Positions 49,691-61,225 are shown, numbered from the stretch's first letter. The stretch is DNA of 64,000 bases from Pseudomonas fluorescens (GCF_001623525.1 NZ_CP015225.1:6150501-6214500), one strand, 5' to 3'. The notes: generated by a model from the letters alone, not told the origin. Made by a program: numbers and translations.

Positions 49691-50143
49691 ATGGCGATTC
49701 GTGTGCAGGTCGCACCGTTCGACGCAGGGGGCGAAGTCAACGCGATGCACGCGGCCAATGTCGGCGTGGGGGCGGTGGTGAGTTTTGTCGGCTACGTGCG
49801 CGACTTCAATGACGGCCTCGATGTGTCCGGGATGTTCCTGGAGCATTATCCAGGCATGACCGAAAAAGCCCTGGGCAAGATCGCCAGCGAGGCCGAGCAG
49901 CGCTGGCCGTTGCTCAAGCTGGAGGTGCTGCACCGTATCGGCGCCCTGGAACCGGGCGAGCCGATCGTCTTCGTCGGGGCCGCCAGTGCCCATCGCCAGG
50001 CGGCATTCGACGCCTGCGCCTTTGTCATGGACTACCTCAAGACCCGAGCACCGTTCTGGAAGAAGGAAAACACTGTCGACGGCCCGCGCTGGGTTGAAGG
50101 GCGGGACAGTGATCATGCGGCAGCGGATCGCTGGAAGCAGTAA
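49691..50143 (+). CDS. moaE: MoaE, molybdopterin synthase catalytic subunit
   Basis: A 150-residue catalytic subunit that transfers sulfur from MoaD to the precursor. It shows VGAVVSFVGYVRDFN (about 27-41), FLEHYPGMTEKAL (about 50-62) and VGAASAHRQAAFDACAFVMDYLKTRAPFWKKE (about 96-127), with the catalytic Lys residues in the last stretch. It is the last gene of the moaCDE operon. Confidence 0.96.
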   Translation: MAIRVQVAPFDAGGEVNAMHAANVGVGAVVSFVGYVRDFNDGLDVSGMFLEHYPGMTEKALGKIASEAEQRWPLLKLEVLHRIGALEPGEPIVFVGAASAHRQAAFDACAFVMDYLKTRAPFWKKENTVDGPRWVEGRDSDHAAADRWKQ

Positions 50144-50180
50144 ACCCCCCCGTCTTTTTTTCGCAAGCCACGAGCCCGCC

Positions 50181-50255
50181 ATCGCGAGCAAGCTCGCTCC
50201 AACACTGGATCTTCGTTGTACACAGGTCCTTTGTGGGCGCGAGCTTGCTCGCGAT
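50181..50255. repeat. REP pair after moaE
   Basis: ATCGCGAGCAAGCTCGCTCC and TGTGGGCGCGAGCTTGCTCG are inverted arms with about 30 bp between them. It lies 38 bp after moaE and may act as the transcript end, as no T-run terminator is present. Confidence 0.88.
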
Positions 50256-50305
50256 GAGGCCGGCAGCCTCCCATCACTTTCCCCTGTTTCCCCAATTGAC
50301 GATTT

Positions 50306-50347
50306 GTACATAAAAGTCCAGTATGGATTTATAAGTACATAAAAGTC
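50306..50347 (+). promoter_or_regulatory. Putative operator of the binding-protein gene
   Basis: TAAAAGTCCAGTATGGATTT (50311-50330) matches at 15 of 20 positions the complement of the sequence before dauB (54191-54210). A second TAAAAGTC half-site occurs at 50340-50347, within a repeat of GTACATAAAAGTC. The shared element suggests one regulator, most likely the DauR homologue encoded between the two promoters. Confidence 0.55.
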
Positions 50348-50398
50348 ATCGCCCCACCTTTCTCTGCCAAACCAACAACAACCCGCGAGAGATCGATC

Positions 50399-51176
50399 AT
50401 GAAGAAGCTCCCCCCTCATCACCGGCCTGGCCTTGAGCCTGTTGGCCTCCAGCAGCCTGTTCGCCGCTGAGAAAACCTTGCGCATCGGCATCGAGGCGGC
50501 GTACCCGCCTTTTGCTTCCAAGACCTCGGAAGGGAAGATCGTGGGGTTCGACTACGACATCGGCAATGCCCTGTGCGCGCAGATGCAGGTCAAGTGCGAG
50601 TGGATCGAAGGTGAGTTCGACGGGCTGATTCCGGCGCTCAAGGTGAAGAAGATCGACCTGGCGCTGTCGTCCATGACCATCACCGAAGAGCGCAAGAAGT
50701 CGGTGGATTTCACCCACAAGTACTACTTCACCTCGTCGCGCCTGGTCATGAAGGAAGGGGCGGTGGTCGATGACCAGTACGTCAACCTCAAGGGCAAGAC
50801 CGTCGGTGTGCAGCGGGCCACCACCACTGACCGCTACGCCACTGAAGTCCTCGAGCCCAAGGGTGTGAGCGTCAAGCGCTATAGCAACAACGAAGAAATC
50901 TACATGGACCTGGCGTCCGGTCGCCTCGACGCGATTTTTGCGGACACCATCCCCCTGGAAGACTTCCTGTCGATGCCCCGTGGCAAGGGCTACGCCTTTG
51001 TCGGCCCCGAGCTCAAGGACCCGAAATACGTCGGCGAAGGCGCCGGTATCGCGGTGCGCAAGGGCAATACCCAACTGGTGGCGGATTTGAACAAGGCCAT
51101 CGATGGGATTCGCGCCAATGGGGAGTATCAGAAGATCCAGGGCAAGTATTTCAAGTCAGACATCTACGGCGACTGA
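50399..51176 (+). pseudogene. Amino-acid-binding protein gene with a poly-C frameshift (PA3865-like)
   Basis: A periplasmic type-2 substrate-binding protein for a basic amino acid, family SBP_bac_3 ([53 protein letters not shown]). The ATG at 50399 and its signal peptide are out of frame with the mature part. Removing one C from the run of six at 50410-50415 restores a normal leader reading [20 protein letters not shown]. Without that, only a TTG at 50433 would start the frame, losing the basic N-region. It faces away from dauR. In P. aeruginosa the homologous gene also adjoins dauBAR, so D-arginine or arginine is the likely ligand. Confidence 0.8.
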
Positions 51177-51181
51177 TACAT

Positions 51182-51282
51182 CGCCTTCGCGAGCAAGCCC
51201 GCTCCCACATTGGATCTTCGTCGAACATAGATCTTGAGTTCAGCGTAAATCCCTTGTGGGAGCGGGCTTGCTTGCGAAGGCG
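51182..51282. repeat. REP pair between the binding-protein gene and dauR
   Basis: CTTCGCGAGCAAGCCCGCTC and GAGCGGGCTTGCTTGCGAAG are inverted arms about 45 bp apart. It lies between two convergent genes and could block read-through from both sides. Confidence 0.9.
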
Positions 51283-51304
51283 TCAGCAAAGGCAACCCAA
51301 GGTC

Positions 51305-51931
51305 TCAGCCCTTCAACTCCTTCAAATGCTTGTACACCGTCGCCCGCCCCATATTCAGCACATTGGCCACATAGTTGGACGCGCTCTTGCCCTTGAACGC
51401 GCCTTCGGCATGCAGCGCCAGCACCAGCTCGCGTTTGTGGTCGCGAGTCAGCAGGTTCAGGCTCAATTGACGCTCGCGCATCCAGGCATGCAGGAAGGTG
51501 TTGATCCGCTCCTGCCAGTCATCGCGAAACAGTGAGTCCGGCTGGGGGATCAACTTGCTTGGCGACAGGAACAGATCCAGCGCAGCCTTGGCGTTCTCGA
51601 ACAGCGAAATATTCAGGTTGATGCACAGCACCGCCAGCGGATGTCCGTCGGCGTTACGCAGTACGCTGCTGAGGCTGCGAATCTTCTGTCCATCCCAGTT
51701 CAGCTTCTCGTAGGGCCCGATATTACGTTCGCTGACGTCCTCACTGAGCATGTCTTCCAGGGACGAGTCATCGCCAATTTCACGCTTGGACAGGTTATTG
51801 GCGATGTAATCGACTTTTTGGGTGCGCAGGTCGTGCAGCACCACTTCGGCGTGGGGGTAGAACAGCGTGGCGATAGCGTCGGCGATAGTGCGGAAGTTTT
51901 CCAGCGCCGGATCGGGTGGCGAGGCAGTCAT
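51305..51931 (-). CDS. dauR: DauR-like transcriptional regulator
   Basis: A 208-residue regulator of the YheO/DauR type. A PAS-like domain fills the N-terminal part (about 10-125; HAEVVLHDLRTQKVDYIANN and GHPLAVLCINLN) and a short helix-turn-helix the C-terminus (GKSASNYVANVLNMGRATVYKHLKEL). The start at 51931 has a GGAG site. It is the last gene of the dauB-dauA-dauR set. In P. aeruginosa DauR represses that operon and D-arginine relieves it. Confidence 0.85.
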   Translation of the reverse strand: MTASPPDPALENFRTIADAIATLFYPHAEVVLHDLRTQKVDYIANNLSKREIGDDSSLEDMLSEDVSERNIGPYEKLNWDGQKIRSLSSVLRNADGHPLAVLCINLNISLFENAKAALDLFLSPSKLIPQPDSLFRDDWQERINTFLHAWMRERQLSLNLLTRDHKRELVLALHAEGAFKGKSASNYVANVLNMGRATVYKHLKELKG

Positions 51932-52020
51932 GACAGGGCTCCAGGCAGCGTCAGCGCCCCGTGGAACAGGGGCGCGGGGGAGTGTGCCGCAATCGCGGCG
52001 ATGCGTCACCTCAAGGTGGC

Positions 52021-53149
<1,129 letters not shown>

Positions 53150-53209
53150 GAAGCTCTCCTGTGGAGCACATTGCCGGGCGTTCGCGGAACCTGTGGGAAT
53201 CGAGTTGTG

Positions 53210-54161
53210 TCAGTGGTGGTGCAATCGGTAAAGGGCATTCGCCAGTGCAACATCCTCCAGCCCCAGACCGATGGAGCGGAAGAACACGTGGCGTTGGTAG
53301 TCGGGACGCGCCACCTGTTCGCTGAGCAATTCAGGCAAATCGCCGATGATCCTCGACGCCTGCCAGCCATGCTGTTCACCGGCGATCAGCATTTCACCGG
53401 CCGAGCCTGGGGTGGTCTGACGATAGTCGCAGAACACGTCCATGTCGTTGAGGCTTTGAGGGGGGGACTTCATGGGCCTGCGGAGCGTTGGTACTGATCG
53501 AGGTGATCAGCGCCGGTTTGCCCAGGGTCTGCGGGTCGAGTACCGCTTTGGCGGACGAGGTGCAGAGCATCACCACGTCGGCGTCGTGCAGCGCCGCTTC
53601 AAGGCTGTCGGCGATGTGCAGGCGAGGGTCCAGGTCGGTGATGGAGGCAAGTTCTTGTGCCGATTTGGTCTTCAGGCCTGGCGAATAGAGGCTGATCGCT
53701 TGCCAGTCCCGCAGGCCCTTGACGTATTGCACGTGTGCCCGCGCCACGGGGCCGCTGCCAATGACCACCAGGCGCCGGGCGTTGTGTGGGGCGAGGGCAT
53801 CGACGGCAACAGCCGTGGTGGCAGCGGTGCGAGCGGTGGTCAACTCGGCGGCATCGCACAGCAGCAGCGGCTGGCCGGTCTGCATCGACATCAACAAGGT
53901 CCAGGCAGTCACCAGCGGGCCTTGCTCGCGCACGATGTAGGGCGAGGTCTTGATCCCGTAGACTTGGTCTTCAGCCAGCACCCCCAGGTAGTTGATGAAG
54001 TCCCCGGCGCCCTGGGGAAACACCACCAGTTGCTGGGATGGCTGCACCGCCTGTCCGGCGGCAAGATCGCGGAACAGCTTGCGCAGGATGTGCGGCACGT
54101 CGATTTGCCCGAGCAGTTCTCGTGCCTGGGCTTGGGTCATCACATAGGGCGTGCTGGACAT
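53210..54161 (-). pseudogene. dauB: dauB, NAD(P)-dependent anabolic L-arginine dehydrogenase, with a poly-C frameshift
   Basis: An ornithine cyclodeaminase/mu-crystallin family protein that reduces the keto acid to L-arginine, completing D-to-L conversion with DauA. The N-terminal two thirds have ARTAATTAVAVDALAPHNAR and the Rossmann loop VIGSGPVARAHV. The frame is lost at a run of seven C on the coding strand (53460-53466). With six C it continues EVPPQSLNDMDVFCD and gives 316 residues, normal for the family. It heads the dauBAR set; its promoter carries an operator-like palindrome. Confidence 0.8.
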
Positions 54162-54190
54162 GGGGGCTCCGGATGCTCACGTAAACTAAT

Positions 54191-54210
54191 TTGTCCATTA
54201 TGGACTTTTA
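54191..54210 (-). promoter_or_regulatory. Putative operator before dauB
   Basis: GTCCATTATGGAC is a 13-bp palindrome with TTTTA on one side. Read on the minus strand, TAAAAGTCCA...ATGGA matches the element upstream of the binding-protein gene. It lies about 30-50 bp before the dauB start, where a repressor would act. Confidence 0.55.
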
Positions 54211-54234
54211 GTTTAATCGAGCAATATCCCGAGG

Positions 54235-54266
54235 CAAAAAAAAGCGCAGCCTGTCTTGGCTGCGCT
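54235..54266 (-). terminator. Rho-independent terminator of the rhlB-like gene
   Basis: On the minus strand AGCGCAGCC and GGCTGCGCT form a 9-bp stem around AAGACA, followed by a run of eight T. It lies about 33 bp after the helicase stop. Confidence 0.93.
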
Positions 54267-54298
54267 GTTCGTTCCTACGCTCTGCGTCCGTCTCGATG

Positions 54299-55774
54299 CT
54301 AAGGGCGCTTGCGCTCGACCGGACGTAACAGGTGGGTCGGGGGCATTTCGCAACTGATCTTGCGGCCCAGCAACGCTTCGATCGACGGCAACTGGTAGGA
54401 GTCATCTTCGCCAGCGAAGCTGATCGAAACCCCGGCGGCCCCGGCACGACCGGTACGGCCGATGCGGTGCACGTAGTCGTCCGGCACTTCCGGCAGGGTG
54501 AAGTTGATCACGTGGCTGATGCCGTCGATGTGGATGCCGCGACCGGCCACGTCAGTGGCGACCAATACGCGGATCTTGCCTTCGCGGAAGCCTTCGAGGG
54601 TCTTGATGCGCTTGTGCTGGGGCACGTCGCCCGAGAGCTGGGCGGCGTTGACACCATCGCGCACCAGGCGTTCTTCGATGCGCCGCACTTCGTCCTTGCG
54701 GTTGGCGAACACCATCACGCGCTCCCAACCGTTGTCGTTGACCAGGTTGTAGAGCAGCTTGTACTTGTCGGCACCGGCGACTGCGTAGATATGTTGTTCG
54801 ACGTTTTCGCTGGCGACGTTCTCGGCTTCGATCTCGACGATGGCCGGGTCGGTGGTCCACTGCTTGGCCAGGTTCATCACGTCCTCGGTGAAGGTGGCGG
54901 AGAACAGCAGGGTCTGGCGTTCGCTTTTCGGTGGCGTCTGGCGAATGATCTGGCGCACTTGCGGGATGAAGCCCATGTCGAGCATGCGGTCGGCTTCGTC
55001 CAGCACCATCACTTCGACCATGTCCAGGTGCACGTCGCCGCGCTGGTTGAAGTCCAGCAGGCGGCCCGGTGTGGCGACCAGGATGTCGCAGTGACGGGCT
55101 TCGAGGTGCTTGAGCTGCTTGTCGAAATCCATGCCGCCCACGAACGTCATGACGTTCAGGCCGGTGTACTTGGTCAGGTCGGCGGCGTCCTTGGCGATCT
55201 GCACTACCAGCTCGCGGGTCGGCGCGATGATCAGTGCCCGCGGTTCGCCCATGTAGCGTTCCTTGGGCGGTGGGGTCTGGAGCAGCTGGGTGATGATGGA
55301 AATCAGGAACGCGGCCGTCTTGCCGGTGCCGGTCTGGGCGCGACCGATGGCGTCTTTGCCGGCGAGGGTGTAACCGAGCACTTGCGCCTGGATCGGCGTG
55401 CAATAGGGGAAACCCAGGTCTTGGATGGCATGCATCAGTTCCGGGGCGAGCTTGAAATCGTGGAAGCGGGTCTTGCCTTCCTGGGGTTCTACGACGAAGT
55501 CCTCGAGCTTCCAGGCGACGACCGGCGGTTTCGGTGCGCGTTCGCGGCGTGGCTTGGGGGCTTCGTTGCGTGGTTTTTCCGCTGCCGGGGCGGTGACAGG
55601 CTGTGCGGTTGGCGGTGTCATCGGCTCTTTTGTCACGCCTGCAACAGGTGCGGTGCGGTGCGGTTGTTGCGCATCGGTGCGGCTCGGGCCGTGGGTCGGC
55701 GCAGTGGAGCCAGGCGCGAGTTGCTCGGCCTCGCTTTTACCGAACATCTTCTTGAGTGCTTTGAGCACGGTCAT
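54299..55774 (-). CDS. rhlB: RhlB-type DEAD-box RNA helicase
   Basis: A 491-residue helicase. A low-complexity basic/Pro-Ala tail covers about residues 1-90. The two RecA domains follow with Q motif [11 protein letters not shown], Walker [47 protein letters not shown] and [10 protein letters not shown]. The extended N-terminus and core resemble pseudomonad RhlB, the degradosome-type helicase. It is single, with its own terminator. Other RhlE/DbpA helicases are alternatives but have different tails. Confidence 0.88.
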   Translation of the reverse strand: MTVLKALKKMFGKSEAEQLAPGSTAPTHGPSRTDAQQPHRTAPVAGVTKEPMTPPTAQPVTAPAAEKPRNEAPKPRRERAPKPPVVAWKLEDFVVEPQEGKTRFHDFKLAPELMHAIQDLGFPYCTPIQAQVLGYTLAGKDAIGRAQTGTGKTAAFLISIITQLLQTPPPKERYMGEPRALIIAPTRELVVQIAKDAADLTKYTGLNVMTFVGGMDFDKQLKHLEARHCDILVATPGRLLDFNQRGDVHLDMVEVMVLDEADRMLDMGFIPQVRQIIRQTPPKSERQTLLFSATFTEDVMNLAKQWTTDPAIVEIEAENVASENVEQHIYAVAGADKYKLLYNLVNDNGWERVMVFANRKDEVRRIEERLVRDGVNAAQLSGDVPQHKRIKTLEGFREGKIRVLVATDVAGRGIHIDGISHVINFTLPEVPDDYVHRIGRTGRAGAAGVSISFAGEDDSYQLPSIEALLGRKISCEMPPTHLLRPVERKRP

Positions 55775-55873
55775 CTCATCGATTGGTTAAGGAATGTACG
55801 CCGGCCAGTGTAATGCAAGAAACGGGCGCGGCGTAGTGTGATCGTCAAAGGACCGGCGTGGCGATCGGCGCTC

Positions 55874-56563
<690 letters not shown>

Positions 56564-56667
56564 TCAGTGCGTGATTACAGTGCGTGTCCGGTGTCTCAGT
56601 TAATTAGATGTCGCAAAGTTGAAAGTTTTTGTCTTGACGTGTTTTACAAGGGCTAAGCGCAGCGGTC

Positions 56668-56683
56668 TGGTACGGGCTTTGCT
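56668..56683 (+). promoter_or_regulatory. Sigma-54 promoter of aapJQMP
   Basis: TGGTACGGGCTTTGCT fits the consensus TGGYACRNNNNTTGCW at every defined position, with the exact GG/GC spacing. It lies about 320 bp before aapJ on its strand. Sigma-54 dependence implies an NtrC-like or CbrB-like activator and nitrogen or amino-acid control. Confidence 0.75.
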
Positions 56684-56976
56684 ATGGGTGTACCTGAGTG
56701 ATGATTCTTACGCTGTGCGGTAACACTATCAGTTCACCGCTACGCATGGGATATCAGAAATCCGGTGATGAATGTTCGCCAGCAGCCGCTACGGGCTTCG
56801 CGAACGTGAAGGGCTACAGCCCGTTCGGCCGATTGGTGAGAGATGGGCATGACCGCTGTTTACGGACATCCTCATTATTAGACTCATAGCGAAGGTCCAG
56901 ACGTCGGTTGACCCTAAAAAAAGCCAACAAGGGTCGGCAATGCCCCAAAAGGGTGCGACAGGACTCGAGCTCCGAC

Positions 56977-56986
56977 ACAACAAGAG
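56977..56986 (+). promoter_or_regulatory. Possible Hfq/Crc (CA-motif) site before aapJ
   Basis: ACAACAAGAG lies about 10 nt before the GGAGG of aapJ. It resembles the A-rich AAnAAnAA targets to which Hfq and Crc bind to repress catabolic mRNAs, in particular that of amiE. The match is short, so confidence is limited. Confidence 0.4.
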
Positions 56987-57003
56987 CAAAACTGGAGGTT
57001 TGA

Positions 57004-58035
57004 ATGAAGTTACTGAAATCCACCCTGGCCGTCATGACTGCAGCAGCGGTCCTTGGTGTCAGCGGGTTCGCTCAGGCGGGTGCAACTCTGGATGCCGTGC
57101 AGAAAAAAGGTTTTGTGCAATGTGGTGTGAGTGATGGCCTGCCGGGTTTCTCGGTGCCTGATTCGACCGGCAAGATCGTCGGTATCGACGCTGACTTCTG
57201 CCGTGCCGTGGCCGCTGCTGTATTTGGCGATGCGACCAAGGTCAAATTCAGCCAGTTGAACGCCAAGGAGCGCTTCACCGCGCTGCAATCGGGCGAAATC
57301 GACATGCTCTCGCGCAACTCCACCATGACCAGCTCCCGTGACGCGGGCATGGGCTTGAAATTCCCAGGCTTCATCACCTACTACGACGGCATCGGCTTCC
57401 TGGCGAACAACAAGCTGGGCGTCAAGAGCGCCAAGGAACTGGACGGTGCAACCATCTGCATCCAGGCCGGTACCACCACCGAGCTGAACGTTTCCGACTA
57501 CTTCCGCGCCAACGGCCTGAAGTACACCCCGATCACTTTCGACACCTCCGATGAAAGCGCCAAGTCGCTGGAATCCGGTCGTTGCGACGTGCTGACCTCG
57601 GACAAATCCCAGCTGTTCGCCCAGCGCAGCAAGCTGGCTTCGCCAAAGGACTACGTGGTTCTGCCGGAAACCATTTCCAAGGAGCCCCTGGGCCCAGTCG
57701 TGCGTAACGGCGACGACGAGTGGCTGGCCATTGTCCGTTGGACTGGCTACGCCTTGCTCAACGCTGAAGAAGCGGGTGTGACCTCGAAGAACGTCGAGGC
57801 CGAAGCCAAGTCCACCAAGAACCCTGACGTCGCTCGTATGCTGGGCGCTGACGGTGAATACGGCAAAGACCTGAAACTGCCGAAAGACTGGGTTGTGCAG
57901 ATCGTCAAGCAGGTCGGCAACTACGGTGAAATGTTCGAGCGCAACCTCGGCAAGGGCACTCCGCTGGAAATCGATCGCGGCTTGAACGCTCTGTGGAACG
58001 CTGGCGGCATTCAATACGCACCACCAGTGCGCTGA
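57004..58035 (+). CDS. aapJ: AapJ, periplasmic general L-amino-acid binding protein
   Basis: A 343-residue SBP_bac_3 protein. The signal peptide is MKLLKSTLAVMTAAAVLGVSG..AQAG (cleavage about 23). The mature part starts ATLDAVQKKGFVQCGVSDGLPGFS and has GIDADFCRAVAAAVFGD and the conserved LQSGEIDMLSRNSTMT. A cysteine pair (about 37 and 60) may form a disulfide. An excellent GGAGG site precedes the ATG. It is first in aapJQMP and is followed by a strong hairpin, consistent with more binding protein than membrane subunits. Confidence 0.95.
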   Translation: MKLLKSTLAVMTAAAVLGVSGFAQAGATLDAVQKKGFVQCGVSDGLPGFSVPDSTGKIVGIDADFCRAVAAAVFGDATKVKFSQLNAKERFTALQSGEIDMLSRNSTMTSSRDAGMGLKFPGFITYYDGIGFLANNKLGVKSAKELDGATICIQAGTTTELNVSDYFRANGLKYTPITFDTSDESAKSLESGRCDVLTSDKSQLFAQRSKLASPKDYVVLPETISKEPLGPVVRNGDDEWLAIVRWTGYALLNAEEAGVTSKNVEAEAKSTKNPDVARMLGADGEYGKDLKLPKDWVVQIVKQVGNYGEMFERNLGKGTPLEIDRGLNALWNAGGIQYAPPVR

Positions 58036-58042
58036 TGGTTCT

Positions 58043-58071
58043 ATCACCCGGTGGGCCAACCACCGGGTGAT
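58043..58071 (+). repeat. Perfect hairpin between aapJ and aapQ
   Basis: ATCACCCGGTGG and CCACCGGGTGAT form a perfect 12-bp stem around GCCAA, starting 7 bp after aapJ. There is no T-run, so rather than full termination it probably protects the aapJ end of the mRNA or lowers read-through, giving excess binding protein. Confidence 0.8.
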
Positions 58072-58100
58072 GTTCTGTTCCATTCTTTGCGGGGCACTTC

Positions 58101-59282
58101 ATGCAAAATTCAATCGGCGCACCTAAGCAGAGGCTCAGCCTCAGCGATCCACGAGTGCGTGCGTGGGTATTTCAAGTCGTCACTGTCGTGGCGGTTATCG
58201 CGCTGGGCTGGTTTCTGTTCGATAACACACAAACCAATCTTCAGCACCGAGGCATCACCTCCGGTTTCGGCTTCCTGGAGCGCAGTGCCGGTTTCGGCAT
58301 CGCCCAACACCTGATCGACTACACCGAAGCGGACAGCTATGCCCGGGTCTTTCTCATCGGGTTGCTCAACACGCTGCTGGTCACGTTCATCGGCGTGATC
58401 CTGGCAACCATCCTGGGGTTCATCATCGGCGTGGCACGGCTGTCGCAGAACTGGATCATTTCCAAGCTGGCAACCGTTTATGTCGAGGTTTTCCGTAATA
58501 TCCCGCCACTGCTGCAAATCCTGTTCTGGTACTTCGCGGTATTCCTGAGCATGCCAGGACCGCGGGCCGCCCATAACTTCGGCGACACCTTCTTTGTCAG
58601 CAGCCGGGGTCTGAACATGCCTGCCGCGCTGGTGGCCGAAGGGTTCTGGCCATTCGTGATCAGCGTAGTGCTGGCGATCGTCGCCATCGTGCTGATGACG
58701 CGCTGGGCCAACAAGCGTTTCGAAGCGACAGGCGAGCCGTTTCATAAGTTCTGGGTCGGCCTGGCGTTGTTCCTGGTGATCCCTGCGTTGAGCGCGCTGC
58801 TTTTTGGTGCGCCGGTGCATTGGGAAATGCCGGAGCTCAAGGGCTTCAACTTCGTCGGTGGCTGGGTGCTGATCCCGGAACTGCTGGCCTTGACCCTGGC
58901 CTTGACCGTGTACACCGCGGCGTTCATCGCCGAGATCGTGCGCTCGGGCATCAAGTCGGTCAGCCACGGTCAGACTGAAGCCGCCCGTTCCCTGGGACTG
59001 CGCAACGGTCCGACCCTGCGCAAAGTGATCATCCCGCAGGCCCTGCGTGTGATCATTCCGCCGTTGACCAGCCAATACCTGAACCTGGCGAAAAACTCCT
59101 CCCTGGCGGCCGGTATCGGCTACCCGGAAATGGTTTCGCTGTTTGCCGGCACAGTGTTGAACCAGACGGGCCAGGCCATCGAGGTGATTGCGATCACCAT
59201 GAGTGTGTACCTGGCGATCAGTATCAGCATTTCGTTGCTGATGAACTGGTACAACAAGCGCATTGCGCTGATCGAGCGGTGA
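58101..59282 (+). CDS. aapQ: AapQ, amino-acid ABC transporter permease
   Basis: A 393-residue inner-membrane permease of the HisM/Aap type. About eight membrane segments are visible. The long periplasmic/loop insertion and the C-terminal binding-protein-dependent domain carry the EAA loop QTEAARSLGLRNGPTLRKVIIPQALRVIIPP. It pairs with AapM. The length and order are typical of general amino-acid permeases. Confidence 0.94.
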   Translation: MQNSIGAPKQRLSLSDPRVRAWVFQVVTVVAVIALGWFLFDNTQTNLQHRGITSGFGFLERSAGFGIAQHLIDYTEADSYARVFLIGLLNTLLVTFIGVILATILGFIIGVARLSQNWIISKLATVYVEVFRNIPPLLQILFWYFAVFLSMPGPRAAHNFGDTFFVSSRGLNMPAALVAEGFWPFVISVVLAIVAIVLMTRWANKRFEATGEPFHKFWVGLALFLVIPALSALLFGAPVHWEMPELKGFNFVGGWVLIPELLALTLALTVYTAAFIAEIVRSGIKSVSHGQTEAARSLGLRNGPTLRKVIIPQALRVIIPPLTSQYLNLAKNSSLAAGIGYPEMVSLFAGTVLNQTGQAIEVIAITMSVYLAISISISLLMNWYNKRIALIER

Positions 59283-59292
59283 GGAAACGCGC

Positions 59293-60390
59293 ATGACGAC
59301 TCATACTTTCAAACCAGACATGCCCCCGCCGGGCAGCAGCATCGGCGTGGTGGCGTGGATGCGCGCCAACATGTTCTCCAGCTGGATCAACACGCTGCTG
59401 ACCCTGTTCGCGTTCTACCTGATCTACCTGATCGTGCCGCCCCTGGTGCAATGGGCGATCCTCGATGCCAACTGGGTCGGTACCACCCGTGCCGACTGCA
59501 CCAAGGAAGGCGCCTGCTGGGTCTTCATCCAGCAGCGCTTCGGGCAGTTCATGTACGGCTACTACCCGGCAGACCTGCGCTGGCGCGTCGACCTGACCGT
59601 GTGGCTGGCAGTGATCGGTGTGGCGCCGTTGTTCATCTCGCGCTTCCCGCGCAAGGCAATCTACGGCCTGAGTTTCCTGGTGCTGTATCCGATCAGCGCC
59701 TGGTGCCTGCTGCACGGCGGCGTGTTCGGCCTGGACGCCGTGGCGACCAGCCAATGGGGTGGCCTGATGCTGACCCTGGTGATCGCGACCGTCGGTATTG
59801 TCGGCGCCTTGCCACTGGGCATCGTCCTGGCGCTGGGGCGACGTTCGAACATGCCGGCGATTCGCGTGGTCTGCGTGACCTTCATCGAGTTCTGGCGCGG
59901 CGTGCCGTTGATCACGGTGTTGTTCATGTCCTCGGTGATGCTGCCGCTGTTCCTGCCTGAAGGCATGAACTTCGACAAGCTGCTGCGGGCGCTGATCGGG
60001 GTGATTCTGTTCCAGTCGGCCTACATTGCCGAAGTGGTACGTGGTGGCCTGCAAGCCATTCCCAAGGGTCAATACGAGGCGGCCGCGGCGATGGGCCTGG
60101 GTTACTGGCGCAGCATGGGCCTGGTGATTCTGCCGCAAGCCCTGAAGCTGGTGATCCCGGGTATCGTCAACACCTTCATTGCGTTGTTCAAGGATACGAG
60201 CCTGGTGATCATCATCGGCCTGTTCGACCTGCTCAACAGCGTGAAACAAGCTGCCGCCGACCCGAAATGGCTGGGCATGGCCACTGAAGGCTATGTGTTC
60301 GCCGCCCTGGTGTTCTGGATTTTCTGTTTTGGTATGTCCCGCTATTCCATGCATTTGGAACGCAAGCTGGACACTGGCCACAAGCGTTAG
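59293..60390 (+). CDS. aapM: AapM, amino-acid ABC transporter permease
   Basis: A 365-residue permease with about eight membrane segments and the EAA loop QYEAAAAMGLGYWRSMGLVILPQALKLVIPG near residue 260. A cysteine-containing periplasmic loop (RADCTKEGACWVF) follows the first helix. It lies 10 bp after aapQ and 11 bp before aapP and forms the heterodimeric channel with AapQ. Confidence 0.94.
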   Translation: MTTHTFKPDMPPPGSSIGVVAWMRANMFSSWINTLLTLFAFYLIYLIVPPLVQWAILDANWVGTTRADCTKEGACWVFIQQRFGQFMYGYYPADLRWRVDLTVWLAVIGVAPLFISRFPRKAIYGLSFLVLYPISAWCLLHGGVFGLDAVATSQWGGLMLTLVIATVGIVGALPLGIVLALGRRSNMPAIRVVCVTFIEFWRGVPLITVLFMSSVMLPLFLPEGMNFDKLLRALIGVILFQSAYIAEVVRGGLQAIPKGQYEAAAAMGLGYWRSMGLVILPQALKLVIPGIVNTFIALFKDTSLVIIIGLFDLLNSVKQAAADPKWLGMATEGYVFAALVFWIFCFGMSRYSMHLERKLDTGHKR

Positions 60391-60401
60391 GAGCGTAGTT
60401 T

Positions 60402-61166
60402 ATGAGTGAAGCGATCAAACAGCCTGTGAGCCCTGAAGGCATTATTCAGATGCAGGGCGTCAATAAGTGGTACGGCCAGTTCCATGTGTTGAAAGACATC
60501 AACCTGAACGTCAAGCAGGGCGAGCGTATCGTGCTGTGCGGCCCGTCGGGCTCCGGCAAGTCCACCACCATCCGCTGCCTCAACCGCCTGGAAGAGCACC
60601 AGCAGGGTCGCATCGTGGTCGATGGCGTGGAACTGACCAACGACCTCAAACAGATCGAAGCGATCCGCCGTGAAGTCGGCATGGTGTTCCAGCACTTCAA
60701 CCTGTTCCCGCACCTGACCATCCTGCAGAACTGCACCCTGGCGCCGATGTGGGTACGCAAGATGCCCAAGCGCAAGGCCGAGGAAATCGCCATGCATTAC
60801 CTGGAGCGCGTACGCATTCCAGAGCAGGCGCACAAGTACCCGGGCCAGCTCTCCGGTGGTCAGCAGCAACGTGTGGCTATCGCCCGTGCCCTGTGCATGA
60901 AGCCGAAAATCATGCTGTTCGACGAGCCGACCTCGGCTCTCGACCCGGAAATGGTGAAGGAAGTACTCGACACCATGATCGGCTTGGCCGAAGACGGCAT
61001 GACCATGCTCTGCGTGACCCACGAAATGGGCTTTGCCCGCACCGTGGCCAACCGCGTGATCTTCATGGACAAGGGTGAAATCGTCGAACAGGCCGCGCCG
61101 AACGACTTCTTCGACAACCCGCAGAACGACCGCACCAAGCTGTTCCTGAGCCAGATCCTGCATTGA
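60402..61166 (+). CDS. aapP: AapP, amino-acid ABC transporter ATPase
   Basis: A 254-residue polar-amino-acid-type ATPase. Walker A is GPSGSGKST (about 48-56), the Q-loop [10 protein letters not shown], the signature [15 protein letters not shown] (about 149-163), Walker [15 protein letters not shown] and the switch His in [10 protein letters not shown]. It drives AapQM import. It ends in SQILH and is followed by a terminator. Confidence 0.96.
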   Translation: MSEAIKQPVSPEGIIQMQGVNKWYGQFHVLKDINLNVKQGERIVLCGPSGSGKSTTIRCLNRLEEHQQGRIVVDGVELTNDLKQIEAIRREVGMVFQHFNLFPHLTILQNCTLAPMWVRKMPKRKAEEIAMHYLERVRIPEQAHKYPGQLSGGQQQRVAIARALCMKPKIMLFDEPTSALDPEMVKEVLDTMIGLAEDGMTMLCVTHEMGFARTVANRVIFMDKGEIVEQAAPNDFFDNPQNDRTKLFLSQILH

Positions 61167-61185
61167 TCCGGCCTTAGGCAGTGAA

Positions 61186-61216
61186 ACAAACCCGGACTTG
61201 TCCGGGTTTGTTTTTA
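61186..61216 (+). terminator. Rho-independent terminator after aapP
   Basis: ACAAACCCGGA and TCCGGGTTTGT form a perfect 11-bp stem around CTTG, followed by TTTT. It lies 20 bp after aapP and just before the end of mqsA on the other strand. Confidence 0.95.
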
Positions 61217-61225
61217 ATAGGCCGC

